24,398 bases of DNA, taken from positions 1-24,398 of the forward strand of contig JBGTBQ010000329.1 in the NCBI GenBank assembly GCA_041749275.1, given 5' to 3'. This stretch comes from JBGTBQ01 sp041749275. GTDB lineage: Bacteria; Acidobacteriota; Blastocatellia; Pyrinomonadales; Pyrinomonadaceae. The translations under genes were made by a program, and so were the position numbers. How positions within the stretch are numbered: the stretch's first letter is position 1; every line of letters starts with the position of its first letter. Shown here piece by piece: positions 17,192 through 24,398 of this stretch. The notes beneath the pieces were generated by a model. The model ran no database searches and was not told where the DNA came from. It saw nothing but the letters and a program-made list of their open reading frames with translations.

Positions 17192-17730
17192 TCCAACAGT
17201 CCTTCCGGCGCATCCACGCGAATCAGCTTGCGCTCGATGTCAATCTCGACGCAGATGCTCTCGGCGAGCGGGACGAGGTTCTCGCGCTCGCCCGCGTCGC
17301 GGATGACGAGCACGGGGGCCGCGCCCGTGTGCAACACCTCGCGCACCGCGCCGATCTCTCGATTGTCAATCGTCTCGACCCGGCAGCCGATAAGCTGCCA
17401 GTCGTAATACTCACCCTCTCCGAGTTCGACCGCCTCGGATTCGGGCACCGTCAACTCCCAACCGACCAGCGCCTGCGCCGTCTCAGGCGTGTCGTAACCG
17501 GCGAACTTCAGAATCACGCGGTTCTTCTGAAACCAGTGCTTCTCAAGCGCGAGGAGCTTGCGCTCGCCCGATGGCGCGACGCCGATCAACTCCTCGACTC
17601 GGTCAAAGCGTTCGGGGAAGTCCGTCAGCAGGTCGCAGACCAACTCGCCCTTGAGACCGCGCACTCTCGCGGCCTTCGCCACGGCGATCAACTCGACGCC
17701 GGCCAAATCATCTCCCACCGGCGCGCTCAT
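17188..17730 (-). CDS. rimM: Ribosome maturation factor RimM
   Basis: RimM binds ribosomal protein S19 and helps mature the head of the 30S subunit. The 180-residue product has the N-terminal RimM barrel (LIAVAKAARVRGLKGELVC, ending WELTVPESEAVEL) and the C-terminal PRC-barrel (GEGEYYDWQLIGCRVET, IGAVREVLHTGAAPVLVIRD, then LVPLAESICVEIDIERKLIRV). Length is typical. Its ATG overlaps the khpA stop by 4 nt (ATGA), indicating translational coupling. The stop codon lies inside heptad element H5. This is the only junction in the operon without its own heptad element, because the genes overlap. Confidence 0.96.
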   Translation of the reverse strand: MSAPVGDDLAGVELIAVAKAARVRGLKGELVCDLLTDFPERFDRVEELIGVAPSGERKLLALEKHWFQKNRVILKFAGYDTPETAQALVGWELTVPESEAVELGEGEYYDWQLIGCRVETIDNREIGAVREVLHTGAAPVLVIRDAGERENLVPLAESICVEIDIERKLIRVDAPEGLLE

Positions 17731-17960
17731 TCGACGAGTTCGAGGACGTAACGCCGGTCGTGCTTCTGGCCCGCGGCATAGAGCAAAGAGCGCAGAGCCT
17801 TCACCGTGCGCCCCTGCCGCCCGATGATCTTGCCCATGTCCTCCTGTGCCACGCGCACCTCGATGATCGTCGTCTTGCGGTCACGCTCGATCTCACGCAC
17901 GTCCACCGCATCCGTTTCGCGGACGAGGGCTTTGACGATCAACTCGACGGCTTCTTTCAT
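17727..17960 (-). CDS. khpA: KH-domain RNA-binding protein KhpA
   Basis: A small single-KH protein (77 residues from this start) of the YlqC/KhpA family, known from other bacteria to bind RNA, often with KhpB. It starts MKEAVELIVKALV and carries the KH signature VAQEDMGKIIGRQGRTVKAL, with the GxxG loop as GRQG. The position between rpsP and rimM is its conserved home. A second ATG lies directly upstream (17963), and the frame opens to ATG 17981, which would add MRLETPM encoded by heptad element H6. No Shine-Dalgarno precedes any of them. The ATG nearest the conserved sequence is used. Confidence 0.92.
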   Translation of the reverse strand: MKEAVELIVKALVRETDAVDVREIERDRKTTIIEVRVAQEDMGKIIGRQGRTVKALRSLLYAAGQKHDRRYVLELVE

Positions 17961-17965
17961 CATCG

Positions 17966-18032
17966 GAGTCTCAAGTCTCAAGTCTGGAGTCAGAACAAAG
18001 AACGCTCGGCTCCGCCTCCCGGCTCCAGACTC
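17966..18032. repeat. Heptad fold-back element H6 (AAGTCTC type)
   Basis: Left units are GAGTCTC, AAGTCTC, AAGTCTG, GAGTCAG (17966-17993). The right arm read on the minus strand gives GAGTCTG, GAGCCGG, GAGGCG, GAGCCGA, with one unit short by a base. Pairing is strongest near the base (GAGTCT with AGACTC). It fills the spacer from the rpsP stop (18033-18035) to within a few bases of the khpA start. Confidence 0.8.
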
Positions 18033-18302
18033 TTAAACGGTGGCCGCTTCCGCATCCGCGCGCGCGGCCTTCGACTGCTGTTTGATCAACTGGCGGACGG
18101 TGTCGGTCGGCTGCGCGCCCTTCCCGATCCAGTAGTTGACGCGCTCCATGTTGAGGCGCACCTCCGCGGGATTGCGCGTCGGGTCGTAGAACCCGACGTT
18201 CTCCTCGTATGCGCCGTCGCGCTTCGACAGCTTTTCCTTGACCACCACGCGATACGAAGGTTTCTTCTTCGCGCCCATCCGCATTAATCTGATTGCTAAC
18301 AT
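18033..18302 (-). CDS. rpsP: 30S ribosomal protein S16
   Basis: S16 is needed for early 30S assembly. The 89-residue product has the family signature MLAIRLMRMGAKKKPSYRVV, KRDGAYEENVGFYDPTRNP and MERVNYWIGKGAQPTDTV, followed by a short Ala-rich tail. Its ATG has a strong Shine-Dalgarno (GGAGGAAGA, minus strand) between heptad element H7 and the start, in contrast to khpA and trmD. The ffh-rpsP-khpA-rimM-trmD order is conserved. Confidence 0.98.
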   Translation of the reverse strand: MLAIRLMRMGAKKKPSYRVVVKEKLSKRDGAYEENVGFYDPTRNPAEVRLNMERVNYWIGKGAQPTDTVRQLIKQQSKAARADAEAATV

Positions 18303-18318
18303 TCTTCCTCCAAAGGCG

Positions 18319-18399
18319 GAGGTTAGAGGTTAGAGGCTAGAGACTAGTTTAAAAGCAACGCGGCTTTTAACTAGCCTCTAGCCTCTATCTTCTAACCTC
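18319..18399. repeat. Heptad fold-back element H7 (GAGGTTA type)
   Basis: Left units are GAGGTTA, GAGGTTA, GAGGCTA, GAGACTA (18319-18346). Right units are TAGCCTC, TAGCCTC, TATCTTC, TAACCTC (18372-18399). The loop continues the stem as TTTAAAAGC with GCTTTTAA, leaving only about 6 unpaired bases. It is the clearest 4+4 example. The ffh stop codon (18392-18394) lies inside the right arm. Confidence 0.93.
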
Positions 18400-19924
18400 T
18401 GTGTTTCTTCTTATGTCTCGGTTTCTTCCTGACCTTTTTGCGACCGCCGCCGCCGGGCGACGGCAAGGCGGGCAGGCCGCCGTTATCTTCGCCTCCGCCG
18501 CCCATCAGGCCGCTCATGTCGGGCATACCCATCATGCTCGCCGCGCGGCGCATCATCTTGTTCTTGAGGCCGCCTCCGCCGCCGCCGCCGCCCGCGCCGC
18601 CGAAGAGGCCGGAGCGCGACATCTGTTGCATCATCTGCCGCATCTCGACGTACTGCTTGATGATCTGATTGACCTCCGCGACCGACGTGCCGGAGCCGCG
18701 CGCGATCCGGCGCCGGCGGTTGGCGTTGAGGATGCGGTGGTCGCCGCGCTCCTCGTTGGTCATCGAGTCAATGATGGCCTCGGTGCGCTTCAGGTCTTTC
18801 TCCATCTGCGCCGACTGCTCCTCGTTCAGCTCCGGCATACCGATGCCGCCGAGCAGTTGATCGGGCAGCAGCTTCATGATCTTCGAGAACGAGCCGAGCT
18901 TCTTCACCTGCCGGAGCTGGCTCCGAAAGTCGTCCAACGTGAACTGGTTCTTCTGTAACTTCTTAAGCTGGTCTTCGGCCTCCGACTGGTCAACCTTCGA
19001 CTGCACCTCTTCGATCAGCGACAGCACGTCGCCCATCCCGAGGATGCGCTGCGCGATGCGGTCGGGGTAGAACGGGTCGAGCGCGTCATACTTCTCGCCG
19101 ACGCCGACGAACTTCACGGGCTGCCCCGTCACCTGCTTGATCGAGAGGGCCGCGCCGCCCCGCGCGTCACCGTCCATCTTCGTTAGGACGATGCCGGTGA
19201 TGCCGACTTGCCGGTGAAACTCCTCGCCGGAGCGCACGGCATCCTGCCCCGTCATTGCATCGGCGACAAAGAGAATCTCAACCGGCTTTGTCTCCGCCTT
19301 GATCTGGACGAGTTCCGCCATCAGCTCGTCGTCAATGTGGAGCCGCCCGGCGGTGTCAATCAGGAGCGTGTCGTAACCCGTCTGCTGCGCGTGGCGATAG
19401 GCTTCGCGCGCCAGCTCCACCGGGTCGTTCGACTCCGGCTTTTCAAAGATAGACTGGCCCGTCGCTTTGGCGATGATCTTGAGCTGCTCGCGCGCCGCCG
19501 GGCGGTTCACGTCCGTCGAGACCAGCAGCGGCTTGCGGTCTTGATTCTTCGAGAGCCAGAGCGCGATCTTGCCCGTCGAGGTCGTCTTTCCAGACCCTTG
19601 TAGGCCGACGATCATCACGACGTTTGGCGACTGCTTTGTGAAGACGAGGCGCGACGAAGTGCCGCCGAGCAATTCAACTAGCTCGTCATAAACGATCTTG
19701 ACGACCTGCTCGGAAGGCTTCAACTCCTGCCAGACCTGCTGCCCCGCTGCCTTCTCCTTGACCGCCGCGATGAAGTCCTTGGCGACCTTGAAGTTTACGT
19801 CCGCTTCCAAGAGGGCCAGACGGATTTCGCGCAGGGCGGCGTCAACGTGCGCGGGCGTCAAAACGCCTTCGCCGCGCAAATTCTTGAGCGTCCGCTTCAG
19901 CTTATCGGATAAAGACTCGAACAT
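18392..19924 (-). CDS. ffh: Signal recognition particle GTPase Ffh
   Basis: Ffh binds signal peptides and 4.5S RNA and docks with FtsY to deliver membrane proteins. From MFESLSDKLKRTLKNLRGEG the 510 residues comprise the N-domain, the G-domain (GLQGSGKTT, DTAGRLH, TKMDGDARGGAAL, GVGEKYDALDPF) and the Met-rich M-domain (RRRRIARGSGTSVAEVNQ, MRQMMQQMSRSGLFGG). The C-terminal 70 residues are glycine runs and a lysine-rich tail, longer than usual. The frame opens 13 codons upstream to a TTG, but the conserved N-terminus and the promoter position favour ATG 19924. No clear Shine-Dalgarno is visible. It leads the operon, and its last two residues and stop come from heptad element H7. Confidence 0.97.
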   Translation of the reverse strand: MFESLSDKLKRTLKNLRGEGVLTPAHVDAALREIRLALLEADVNFKVAKDFIAAVKEKAAGQQVWQELKPSEQVVKIVYDELVELLGGTSSRLVFTKQSPNVVMIVGLQGSGKTTSTGKIALWLSKNQDRKPLLVSTDVNRPAAREQLKIIAKATGQSIFEKPESNDPVELAREAYRHAQQTGYDTLLIDTAGRLHIDDELMAELVQIKAETKPVEILFVADAMTGQDAVRSGEEFHRQVGITGIVLTKMDGDARGGAALSIKQVTGQPVKFVGVGEKYDALDPFYPDRIAQRILGMGDVLSLIEEVQSKVDQSEAEDQLKKLQKNQFTLDDFRSQLRQVKKLGSFSKIMKLLPDQLLGGIGMPELNEEQSAQMEKDLKRTEAIIDSMTNEERGDHRILNANRRRRIARGSGTSVAEVNQIIKQYVEMRQMMQQMSRSGLFGGAGGGGGGGGLKNKMMRRAASMMGMPDMSGLMGGGGEDNGGLPALPSPGGGGRKKVRKKPRHKKKHRG

Positions 19925-19965
19925 ATACGCACAGACACGTCGGCCAGCCCCAGCCGAAAACAAGG

Positions 19966-19994
19966 ATGATAAAGGCGACGCTAAGTAGTGTCAA
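19966..19994 (-). promoter_or_regulatory. Near-consensus sigma-70 promoter of the ffh operon
   Basis: On the minus strand TTGACA (19994-19989) and TATCAT (19971-19966) are 17 bp apart. Transcription would start near 19959, about 35 nt before the ffh ATG. It likely drives the whole ffh-rpsP-khpA-rimM-trmD-rplS-rnhB operon. No other convincing promoter is seen inside the operon. Confidence 0.75.
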
Positions 19995-20214
19995 GGAAAG
20001 GGAAATGCGGCGGCGATGGCGAACGCGGATTGCGGATTGAAAAAGGTTGTATTCCCAAATCGGTCGGCTGGGAAATGGTCGCCGGATTGCGCGTTAACAA
20101 TCAAGCAGGAATTCGTACTCGGAGACGACCGGCAGGCTCTTCCGGCGATAGATAAAGAGTGTGCGGCGAGAGTGCAGTTGCGGACTGACATCCAGCCTAA
20201 AAGTGGTTTTGTCA

Positions 20215-21885
20215 TCAAGTCGGCCTGTCGTACCCCGCATGTATCTTGCCGACCGGCATCGGACGATTCTTCTCGCGCGAAGTATTTTTCCTGTTCGCCC
20301 CCGCGCCGTCGCGCGTGAGCCTCTCGGCGGCGAGCGCGAGGCCCATGATGAAGTAAAAGATCATAATCACCTCCGAGTCGCCCCAGTTGTAATGCACCGT
20401 GCCGCTCGATAAGAATCCCACCAACCCGCCGAGCGCGCCGAGCGCGAGGCCGCGCACCACCCAGTCGTCCGCCGCCGCGACCCTGCCGCGCGCCAACCGC
20501 CACAGCATCCGCGCGTAGAGAAAGATGAGCGCGAGCCACGCCAGAAGAGTCGGCAGACCGCGCTCGACGGCGAGTTGAAGTGGCGTCGAATGCAGGTGGC
20601 TCCACTGTTGCCGCCCTTTGTCGAACAGGCCCCACTCGCGGTAGTGCCGTTTGATCGAGTCCATCCCGACGCCGACAACGAGGTGTCGCGGCTCGCGCAC
20701 GAGCAGGTCAGCCGCCTCGCGGTAGACCATCAGCCGCCACGCCGTCGAGCCATCCTTCGCGTCGAGGAATCCGACCTGCCGCTTCTGTTGCAGGACGAAC
20801 AGCCCCGCGACGACGAGCGGGAGCGCCAGCCCCGCGACGACGAGCAGCGTCCGGCGGCGCGCGCCGATGGCCGCGATGGTCAAGGCCGACAACAGGAGTC
20901 CGAGCCAAGAGGCGCGCGTCACCGTCAATATCAGCGCGCCGCACATCCCCGCCAGCGCGATTGCCAACAGCACGCCTCTCATGCTCCATTTACGCCGGAG
21001 CGCCACGAACATTCCGAGCGCGAGCGACGCGATGAGTTGCAGCGCCTCGGCGTAGGTCGTGTAGTGTCCGAAGAAGCCGCGCGCGCGCTCGTCGCGTCCC
21101 GCCGTCCAGCGCGCGATGCCGAGCCGCGCCTCCGGCGTCTCGCCGTCCAGAAGTTTCGCCCGCTCGACCGTAAGCGGTACTATCGCCTCCGCACGATAAG
21201 CGCGCACGCACGCCTCGCGTTCGGTTGAAGTGCAAGCCGGCTTGTTGCTCTCCCAGCGCATCGTCACCTGTCCGGCGGCGCGCGGGTCGCGCACCGCGCG
21301 CTCCACGTCGGCGGGCGTCTCGACCGGCAGCCCTTCCGCCGCAAGCATCGTATCGCCCACGCGCAGACCCGCCGCCGCCAGCGGACTCCCCACGCCAAAT
21401 TCCCACACCTTCACGCCGCGCCCTCTCGCAAACACGCCAAAGGTAAACAGGACATTCAACACGCACGACGCGACGAGCGCGACCGCGAGCGCACGCAACA
21501 CTTTCGTGGAGCGAACGTTTTGCGCGACCACGTAGACGACCGTAAACAGGCTCGCCGCGCGCAGCTTTCCGATGGACACTTCGGGGTCGTAAGAGGTGAG
21601 CGCGGTGATGAAAGTTAAGCTGAAGAAACCGAGCAGCGCGAGGTCAACCGGCGTGCGGTACAGCAGCGGGCGCGGTCGCACGAAAAATCTTACGACCCAC
21701 AACAACATCGCCAACAGCCACGCGCCCTGCGACACCGCAATCGAATGCGGCGCGGAGACAGCAAGCAGGAAAAGGCAGGCAATGAGCGCGCGGTCAAGCC
21801 ACGAAGCAAAGGATGAAGGATGAGGGATGAGGGATGAACCAAGACCGCTCAACGCGCTTGTTGACACAACCTTTTCATCCCTCAT
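20215..21885 (-). CDS. O-antigen ligase/polymerase family protein with PDZ-like insert
   Basis: A 556-residue multi-pass membrane protein of the Wzy_C (O-antigen ligase/polymerase) family, which polymerises or attaches lipid-linked glycan outside the membrane. The family core is TVTRASWLGLLL (R324) and, in the large external loop, GVGMDSIKRHY followed by HLHSTPLQLAVERGLPTLL (H430, H432), then further helices. Unusually, residues about 155-212, between early helices, read as a PDZ domain: VGSPLAAAGLRVGDTMLA, EGLPVETPADVERAVRD, then QVTMRWES. Position suggests this loop is external. The first about 27 residues (SSLIPHPSSF) are encoded by heptad element H8. No ATG or GTG occurs after the repeat before the first membrane helix, so the start is most likely inside the repeat (ATG 21885; GTG and TTG codons also lie there). 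Confidence 0.85.
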   Translation of the reverse strand: MRDEKVVSTSALSGLGSSLIPHPSSFASWLDRALIACLFLLAVSAPHSIAVSQGAWLLAMLLWVVRFFVRPRPLLYRTPVDLALLGFFSLTFITALTSYDPEVSIGKLRAASLFTVVYVVAQNVRSTKVLRALAVALVASCVLNVLFTFGVFARGRGVKVWEFGVGSPLAAAGLRVGDTMLAAEGLPVETPADVERAVRDPRAAGQVTMRWESNKPACTSTEREACVRAYRAEAIVPLTVERAKLLDGETPEARLGIARWTAGRDERARGFFGHYTTYAEALQLIASLALGMFVALRRKWSMRGVLLAIALAGMCGALILTVTRASWLGLLLSALTIAAIGARRRTLLVVAGLALPLVVAGLFVLQQKRQVGFLDAKDGSTAWRLMVYREAADLLVREPRHLVVGVGMDSIKRHYREWGLFDKGRQQWSHLHSTPLQLAVERGLPTLLAWLALIFLYARMLWRLARGRVAAADDWVVRGLALGALGGLVGFLSSGTVHYNWGDSEVIMIFYFIMGLALAAERLTRDGAGANRKNTSREKNRPMPVGKIHAGYDRPT

Positions 21886-21972
21886 CCTTCATCCCTCATC
21901 CTTCATCCTTCATCCCTCATCCTTCATCCCTCATCCCTCATCCTTCATCCCTCATTCCTCATCCCTCATCCT
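21810..21972. repeat. Expanded heptad fold-back element H8 (4 + 14 units)
   Basis: The left arm is AGGATGA twice, then GGGATGA twice (21810-21837). After a 37-nt loop the right arm has 14 uninterrupted complementary units (21875-21972), nearly all TCATCCC or TCATCCT, with one TCATTCC. Only four right units can pair with the left arm; the others look like tandem expansion. It starts 2 nt after the sugar transferase stop and contains the ligase start. Confidence 0.95.
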
Positions 21973-21974
21973 TA

Positions 21975-23546
21975 TCAGTATGCGTCGTCGCCGCGGAGCA
22001 TGACGGGCAGCGTGCGGAGAATGATCTTGAGGTCGAGCAGCGGCGACCAGTTTTCGATGTAGAACAGATCGAGCTTGACCATCTCGTCGAACGTCAGGCG
22101 GTTGCGCCCCGACACCTGCCACAGTCCCGTCAGCCCCGGCTTCATGTCGAGCCGCTTGCGGTGCCACAACTCGTAAGCCTCGACCTCGTAGGGAATCGGC
22201 GGGCGCGGGCCGACGACGCTCATGTCGCCGGTGAGCACGTTCCAGAGTTGCGGCAGCTCGTCGAGGCTGAGGCGACGCAGGAGCCGCCCGACGCTCGTGA
22301 TGCGTGGGTCGTCGCGCATCTTGTAGATGGGGCGCACGCCTTCGCCGAGGTTCGTGTCCGGCAGCCCCGCGATATATTTCTGTTGGTACTCGCGGTGCGC
22401 GCTATCGTCCGCCCCGGCGCGCATCGTGCGGAACTTGTAGAAGAGAAAGAGCCGCCCGTCCATCCCGACGCGCTCCTGTTTGTAGAAGACCGGGCCGCGC
22501 GAGCCGAGCTTGATGAGCACGGCGACCACAACCCAGATTGGCGTGAGCATGACGAGCGCCGCGCCCGCTACGGCGATGTCGAAAGCGCGCTTGAAGGCGC
22601 GGGCTGCGCTGGAGAGCGGCTCGCGGAAGAGTCGGATCATCGGCAGCGCGCCGATCTGGTCAATTTCGGTTTTGCGCGGCAGGCAGTTGAAGAGGCTCGG
22701 CGCGAGACGGAACTCGACGCCACGCCCGCGCCCGACGCGCATCATCACATCGAACAGCAGGTCGCCCGACACCGACGGGTCGGTGATGATGCACTCGTTC
22801 GCGCCCGTCTCGCGGATCGCGTCCGGCAGGTCGGCGAAGCCGCAGATGATGGGGACGCCCTCGAACTCCGCGGGGGCGGAGGCGAGCGCTCCCGTTTCGA
22901 CGATGCCGATCACGCGGTAGCCCAACTCGCGGCGCTCCCGCATCTCGCGGACGCACAGCGCGGCCTCGTGATTGCGCCCGACCACGAGCGTCGGAATGAG
23001 GTTGACCTCGCGCCGCCTGACCGCGCTCTGCGCGCCGCGCACCGCAAGTCGCAACAGCGAATAGGCCGCGAGCGCGAGCGCGAAGTCGAGCAGGAAGACG
23101 CCGCGCGCGTAGGAGAAGGCGCGGAACTCGAAGCCGCCGCGATAGAGGAACGCCGCCGCCACGAAGAGGAGCGAGCCGACCGCAACCGCTTTAAAGACCC
23201 GCGCCACGTCCTCGACGTAAGAGAACTCGCCGCGCAGACGGTAGAGTCCGTAGTAGGCGAGCGCCAGCAGGCGAATCGGCACGACGAACCAGAGCAGCGC
23301 CCCGTAAGGCTCGAACGACGGATGCCAGACGAACCCCTCGGAGAGATTGAAACGGATGAGCAGCGCCTCGCCCTCGCGCAACCAGTAGGCGACGAGCAGG
23401 GACGCGGCGGCTACGGACAGGTCGGTCAGCACGAGCGCCGTCTTCACCGCCGGCATTACCCAACGCGGGGCGCGCGCAGGGGCGCGCACGTCGCTCGCCC
23501 TCACGCGCCGCGCCCGGTAGCGTTCAGCTCTCATCTTCAGATTCAC
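21975..23546 (-). CDS. Polyprenyl-phosphate glycosylphosphotransferase
   Basis: This enzyme starts a surface polysaccharide by moving a sugar-1-phosphate from a nucleotide sugar to undecaprenyl phosphate. The 523 residues comprise four predicted N-terminal membrane helices (about 34-165), a CoA-binding-like domain (LIPTLVVGRNHEAAL, YRVIGIVE), and the bacterial sugar transferase domain (from about 319): AFKRAFDIAVAGAAL, GPVFYKQERVG, FYKFRTM (369-375), the catalytic DE pair in RLSLDELPQLWN (429-430), DMSVVGPRPP and PGLTGLWQVSGR. This is the WbaP/WcaJ architecture; the sugar cannot be told. The GTG start overlaps the DUF354 gene stop by 4 nt (GTGA), indicating coupling; ATG 23534 is an alternative. 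The stop is followed 2 nt later by heptad element H8. Confidence 0.93.
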   Translation of the reverse strand: MNLKMRAERYRARRVRASDVRAPARAPRWVMPAVKTALVLTDLSVAAASLLVAYWLREGEALLIRFNLSEGFVWHPSFEPYGALLWFVVPIRLLALAYYGLYRLRGEFSYVEDVARVFKAVAVGSLLFVAAAFLYRGGFEFRAFSYARGVFLLDFALALAAYSLLRLAVRGAQSAVRRREVNLIPTLVVGRNHEAALCVREMRERRELGYRVIGIVETGALASAPAEFEGVPIICGFADLPDAIRETGANECIITDPSVSGDLLFDVMMRVGRGRGVEFRLAPSLFNCLPRKTEIDQIGALPMIRLFREPLSSAARAFKRAFDIAVAGAALVMLTPIWVVVAVLIKLGSRGPVFYKQERVGMDGRLFLFYKFRTMRAGADDSAHREYQQKYIAGLPDTNLGEGVRPIYKMRDDPRITSVGRLLRRLSLDELPQLWNVLTGDMSVVGPRPPIPYEVEAYELWHRKRLDMKPGLTGLWQVSGRNRLTFDEMVKLDLFYIENWSPLLDLKIILRTLPVMLRGDDAY

Positions 23547-24398
23547 AACAGAATCAACTCGGCGACCTCCGCGCGCACGCCGGTCGCGCGCCGTGGTTCG
23601 GCGTCGCCCTTCTTCCGCGCGCGCAAGGCTCTCACCTCTTCGCGCGTCCCGACCCGCAGCAATCTTCCCTCACGCACTAACTGCTCGTCCACCGCCGCCC
23701 AGCGTCCGGCGTAGACGCTCGCCGCCGGCACGCCGAGCGCCGCCGCCTCGCGGTTCATCGTCCCGCCCGCGCTCACCACGAGATCAGCGGCGGCAATCAG
23801 ATTCGCGCCGTCGAGCGCCGCGCGCGGCAGGATTATGTTCCCAGCGCGGTGGCGCGCGGCTAAAGCCTCGCGTTGGGCTTCGCTCCGAGCCAGCAGCATG
23901 ATTTTAACTTGCGGCTGCGCGCCGAGATGTGCGAGCAGTTCATCAAACAACTCGTTCTCGAAACGATGATAGAGCGCGTCGCGCGCGGGCGGGCGGGCGA
24001 CGATGAGCACGTCGTCGGGCGTGACGCCGAACGAACTCCGCAACAAGTCGGCGAAGCCTCGTTCGGGCATGAAGTCCGCGAGGTAAACGTCTTCCTTGAT
24101 GCCGGCATAGCGCCGTACTTTGCGCGCGCGTGCGCCGCAGCGCCGGAGGTCTTCCGTGGGAAATGCTTCGGGCACAATCACGCGCGATGCGAGCCGGAAG
24201 GCGATGTGGTTCGCGGGCTGGTGCTCGTAGTCCATCAGCGTCACGCTCCGTATGCCGAGGAGTCGCGCCGCCGCGACATGCGCGTAAGAGTTGTGGCTGA
24301 CGGCGAGGCCGAAGCCGCGCCCCCGCGCCCAACGCGCGAGCTTGAGCGCGCGGACTGCGATGTTGCGCGCCTTGCCCACGAGCGAGCGCCCGCCGTGC
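23543..24398 (-). CDS. DUF354 glycosyltransferase-like protein (5' end outside window)
   Basis: The frame is open to the window edge, reading HGGRSLVGKARN there, so GTG 24379 is not the start. DUF354 proteins have a GT-B-like fold related to UDP-GlcNAc 2-epimerases and MurG-type transferases and often sit in polysaccharide loci. Visible landmarks are LAVSHNSYAHVAAARLLG, VTLMDYEHQPANH, AGIKEDVYLADF, VTPDDVLIVARPP, and the donor-site segment AADLVVSAGGTMNREAAALG followed by GVPAASVYAG. The C-terminus overlaps the sugar transferase start by 4 nt, so the two act as a translational pair. The reaction is not known for certain. Confidence 0.88.
   Translation of the reverse strand, partial: HGGRSLVGKARNIAVRALKLARWARGRGFGLAVSHNSYAHVAAARLLGIRSVTLMDYEHQPANHIAFRLASRVIVPEAFPTEDLRRCGARARKVRRYAGIKEDVYLADFMPERGFADLLRSSFGVTPDDVLIVARPPARDALYHRFENELFDELLAHLGAQPQVKIMLLARSEAQREALAARHRAGNIILPRAALDGANLIAAADLVVSAGGTMNREAAALGVPAASVYAGRWAAVDEQLVREGRLLRVGTREEVRALRARKKGDAEPRRATGVRAEVAELILL

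Noticed and set aside
20016..20318. 100-codon plus-strand ORF between ffh and the ligase
   Set aside because: No ribosome binding site and no motif, and its end overlaps the ligase coding region; treated as intergenic.
21875..21972. Possible CRISPR array in the 14-unit repeat
   Set aside because: Units are 7 bp and directly abutting, with no spacers between them and no cas genes nearby.
21834..23714. 626-codon plus-strand ORF opposite the sugar transferase
   Set aside because: It starts in the heptad array and is otherwise the complement of a clear conserved gene; no motif is seen.

Overview
The window is about 24.4 kb of GC-rich bacterial chromosome. The gene style suggests an acidobacterium, perhaps Blastocatellia-like. 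That placement is inferred from protein style (kinase/FGE fusion, FecR and TPR proteins, DUF354/DUF1972 glycosyltransferases) and from the unusual intergenic repeats. No rRNA or other marker here proves it. No tRNA, rRNA, CRISPR or intact transposase was seen.

Layout: (1) 1-6052, plus strand: the end of an alpha/beta hydrolase, a fold-back repeat, groEL without groES, a ClpA-type double AAA+ ATPase with altered pore loops, and a secreted protein of unknown function. (2) 6215-8596, minus strand: two GT-B glycosyltransferases. (3) 8597-15149, plus strand: a non-coding block of mini-hairpins, a 58-residue excisionase-type HTH gene, a membrane Ser/Thr kinase fused to a formylglycine-generating-enzyme-like domain, a 14-TPR secreted protein and a FecR-domain membrane protein. 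(4) 15150-19924, minus strand: the housekeeping operon ffh-rpsP-khpA-rimM-trmD-rplS-rnhB, behind a near-consensus sigma-70 promoter. (5) 20215-24398, minus strand: polysaccharide genes, namely a DUF354 glycosyltransferase-like protein (cut by the window end), a polyprenyl-phosphate sugar transferase and an O-antigen ligase family protein with a PDZ-like insert. Regions 2 and 5 would work together in making and polymerising or attaching a surface polysaccharide.

The most striking feature is not a gene. Almost every co-directional gene pair that does not overlap, outside block 3, is separated by an element built from tandem 7-bp units. Seven of the eight elements fold back as roughly four heptads, a short loop, and roughly four complementary heptads. 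The heptad sequence differs between loci (for example GGGATGA, GAGGTTA, AGGYAAA, TCAGATG, AAGTCTC), but the 7-bp period and arm size recur. The elements fill the spacer from the stop codon of one gene to the start of the next. In several cases they supply the stop codon or the start codon, or occupy the Shine-Dalgarno position. These spacer-filling heptad fold-backs are the best candidate here for an undescribed system. Block 3 lacks them.
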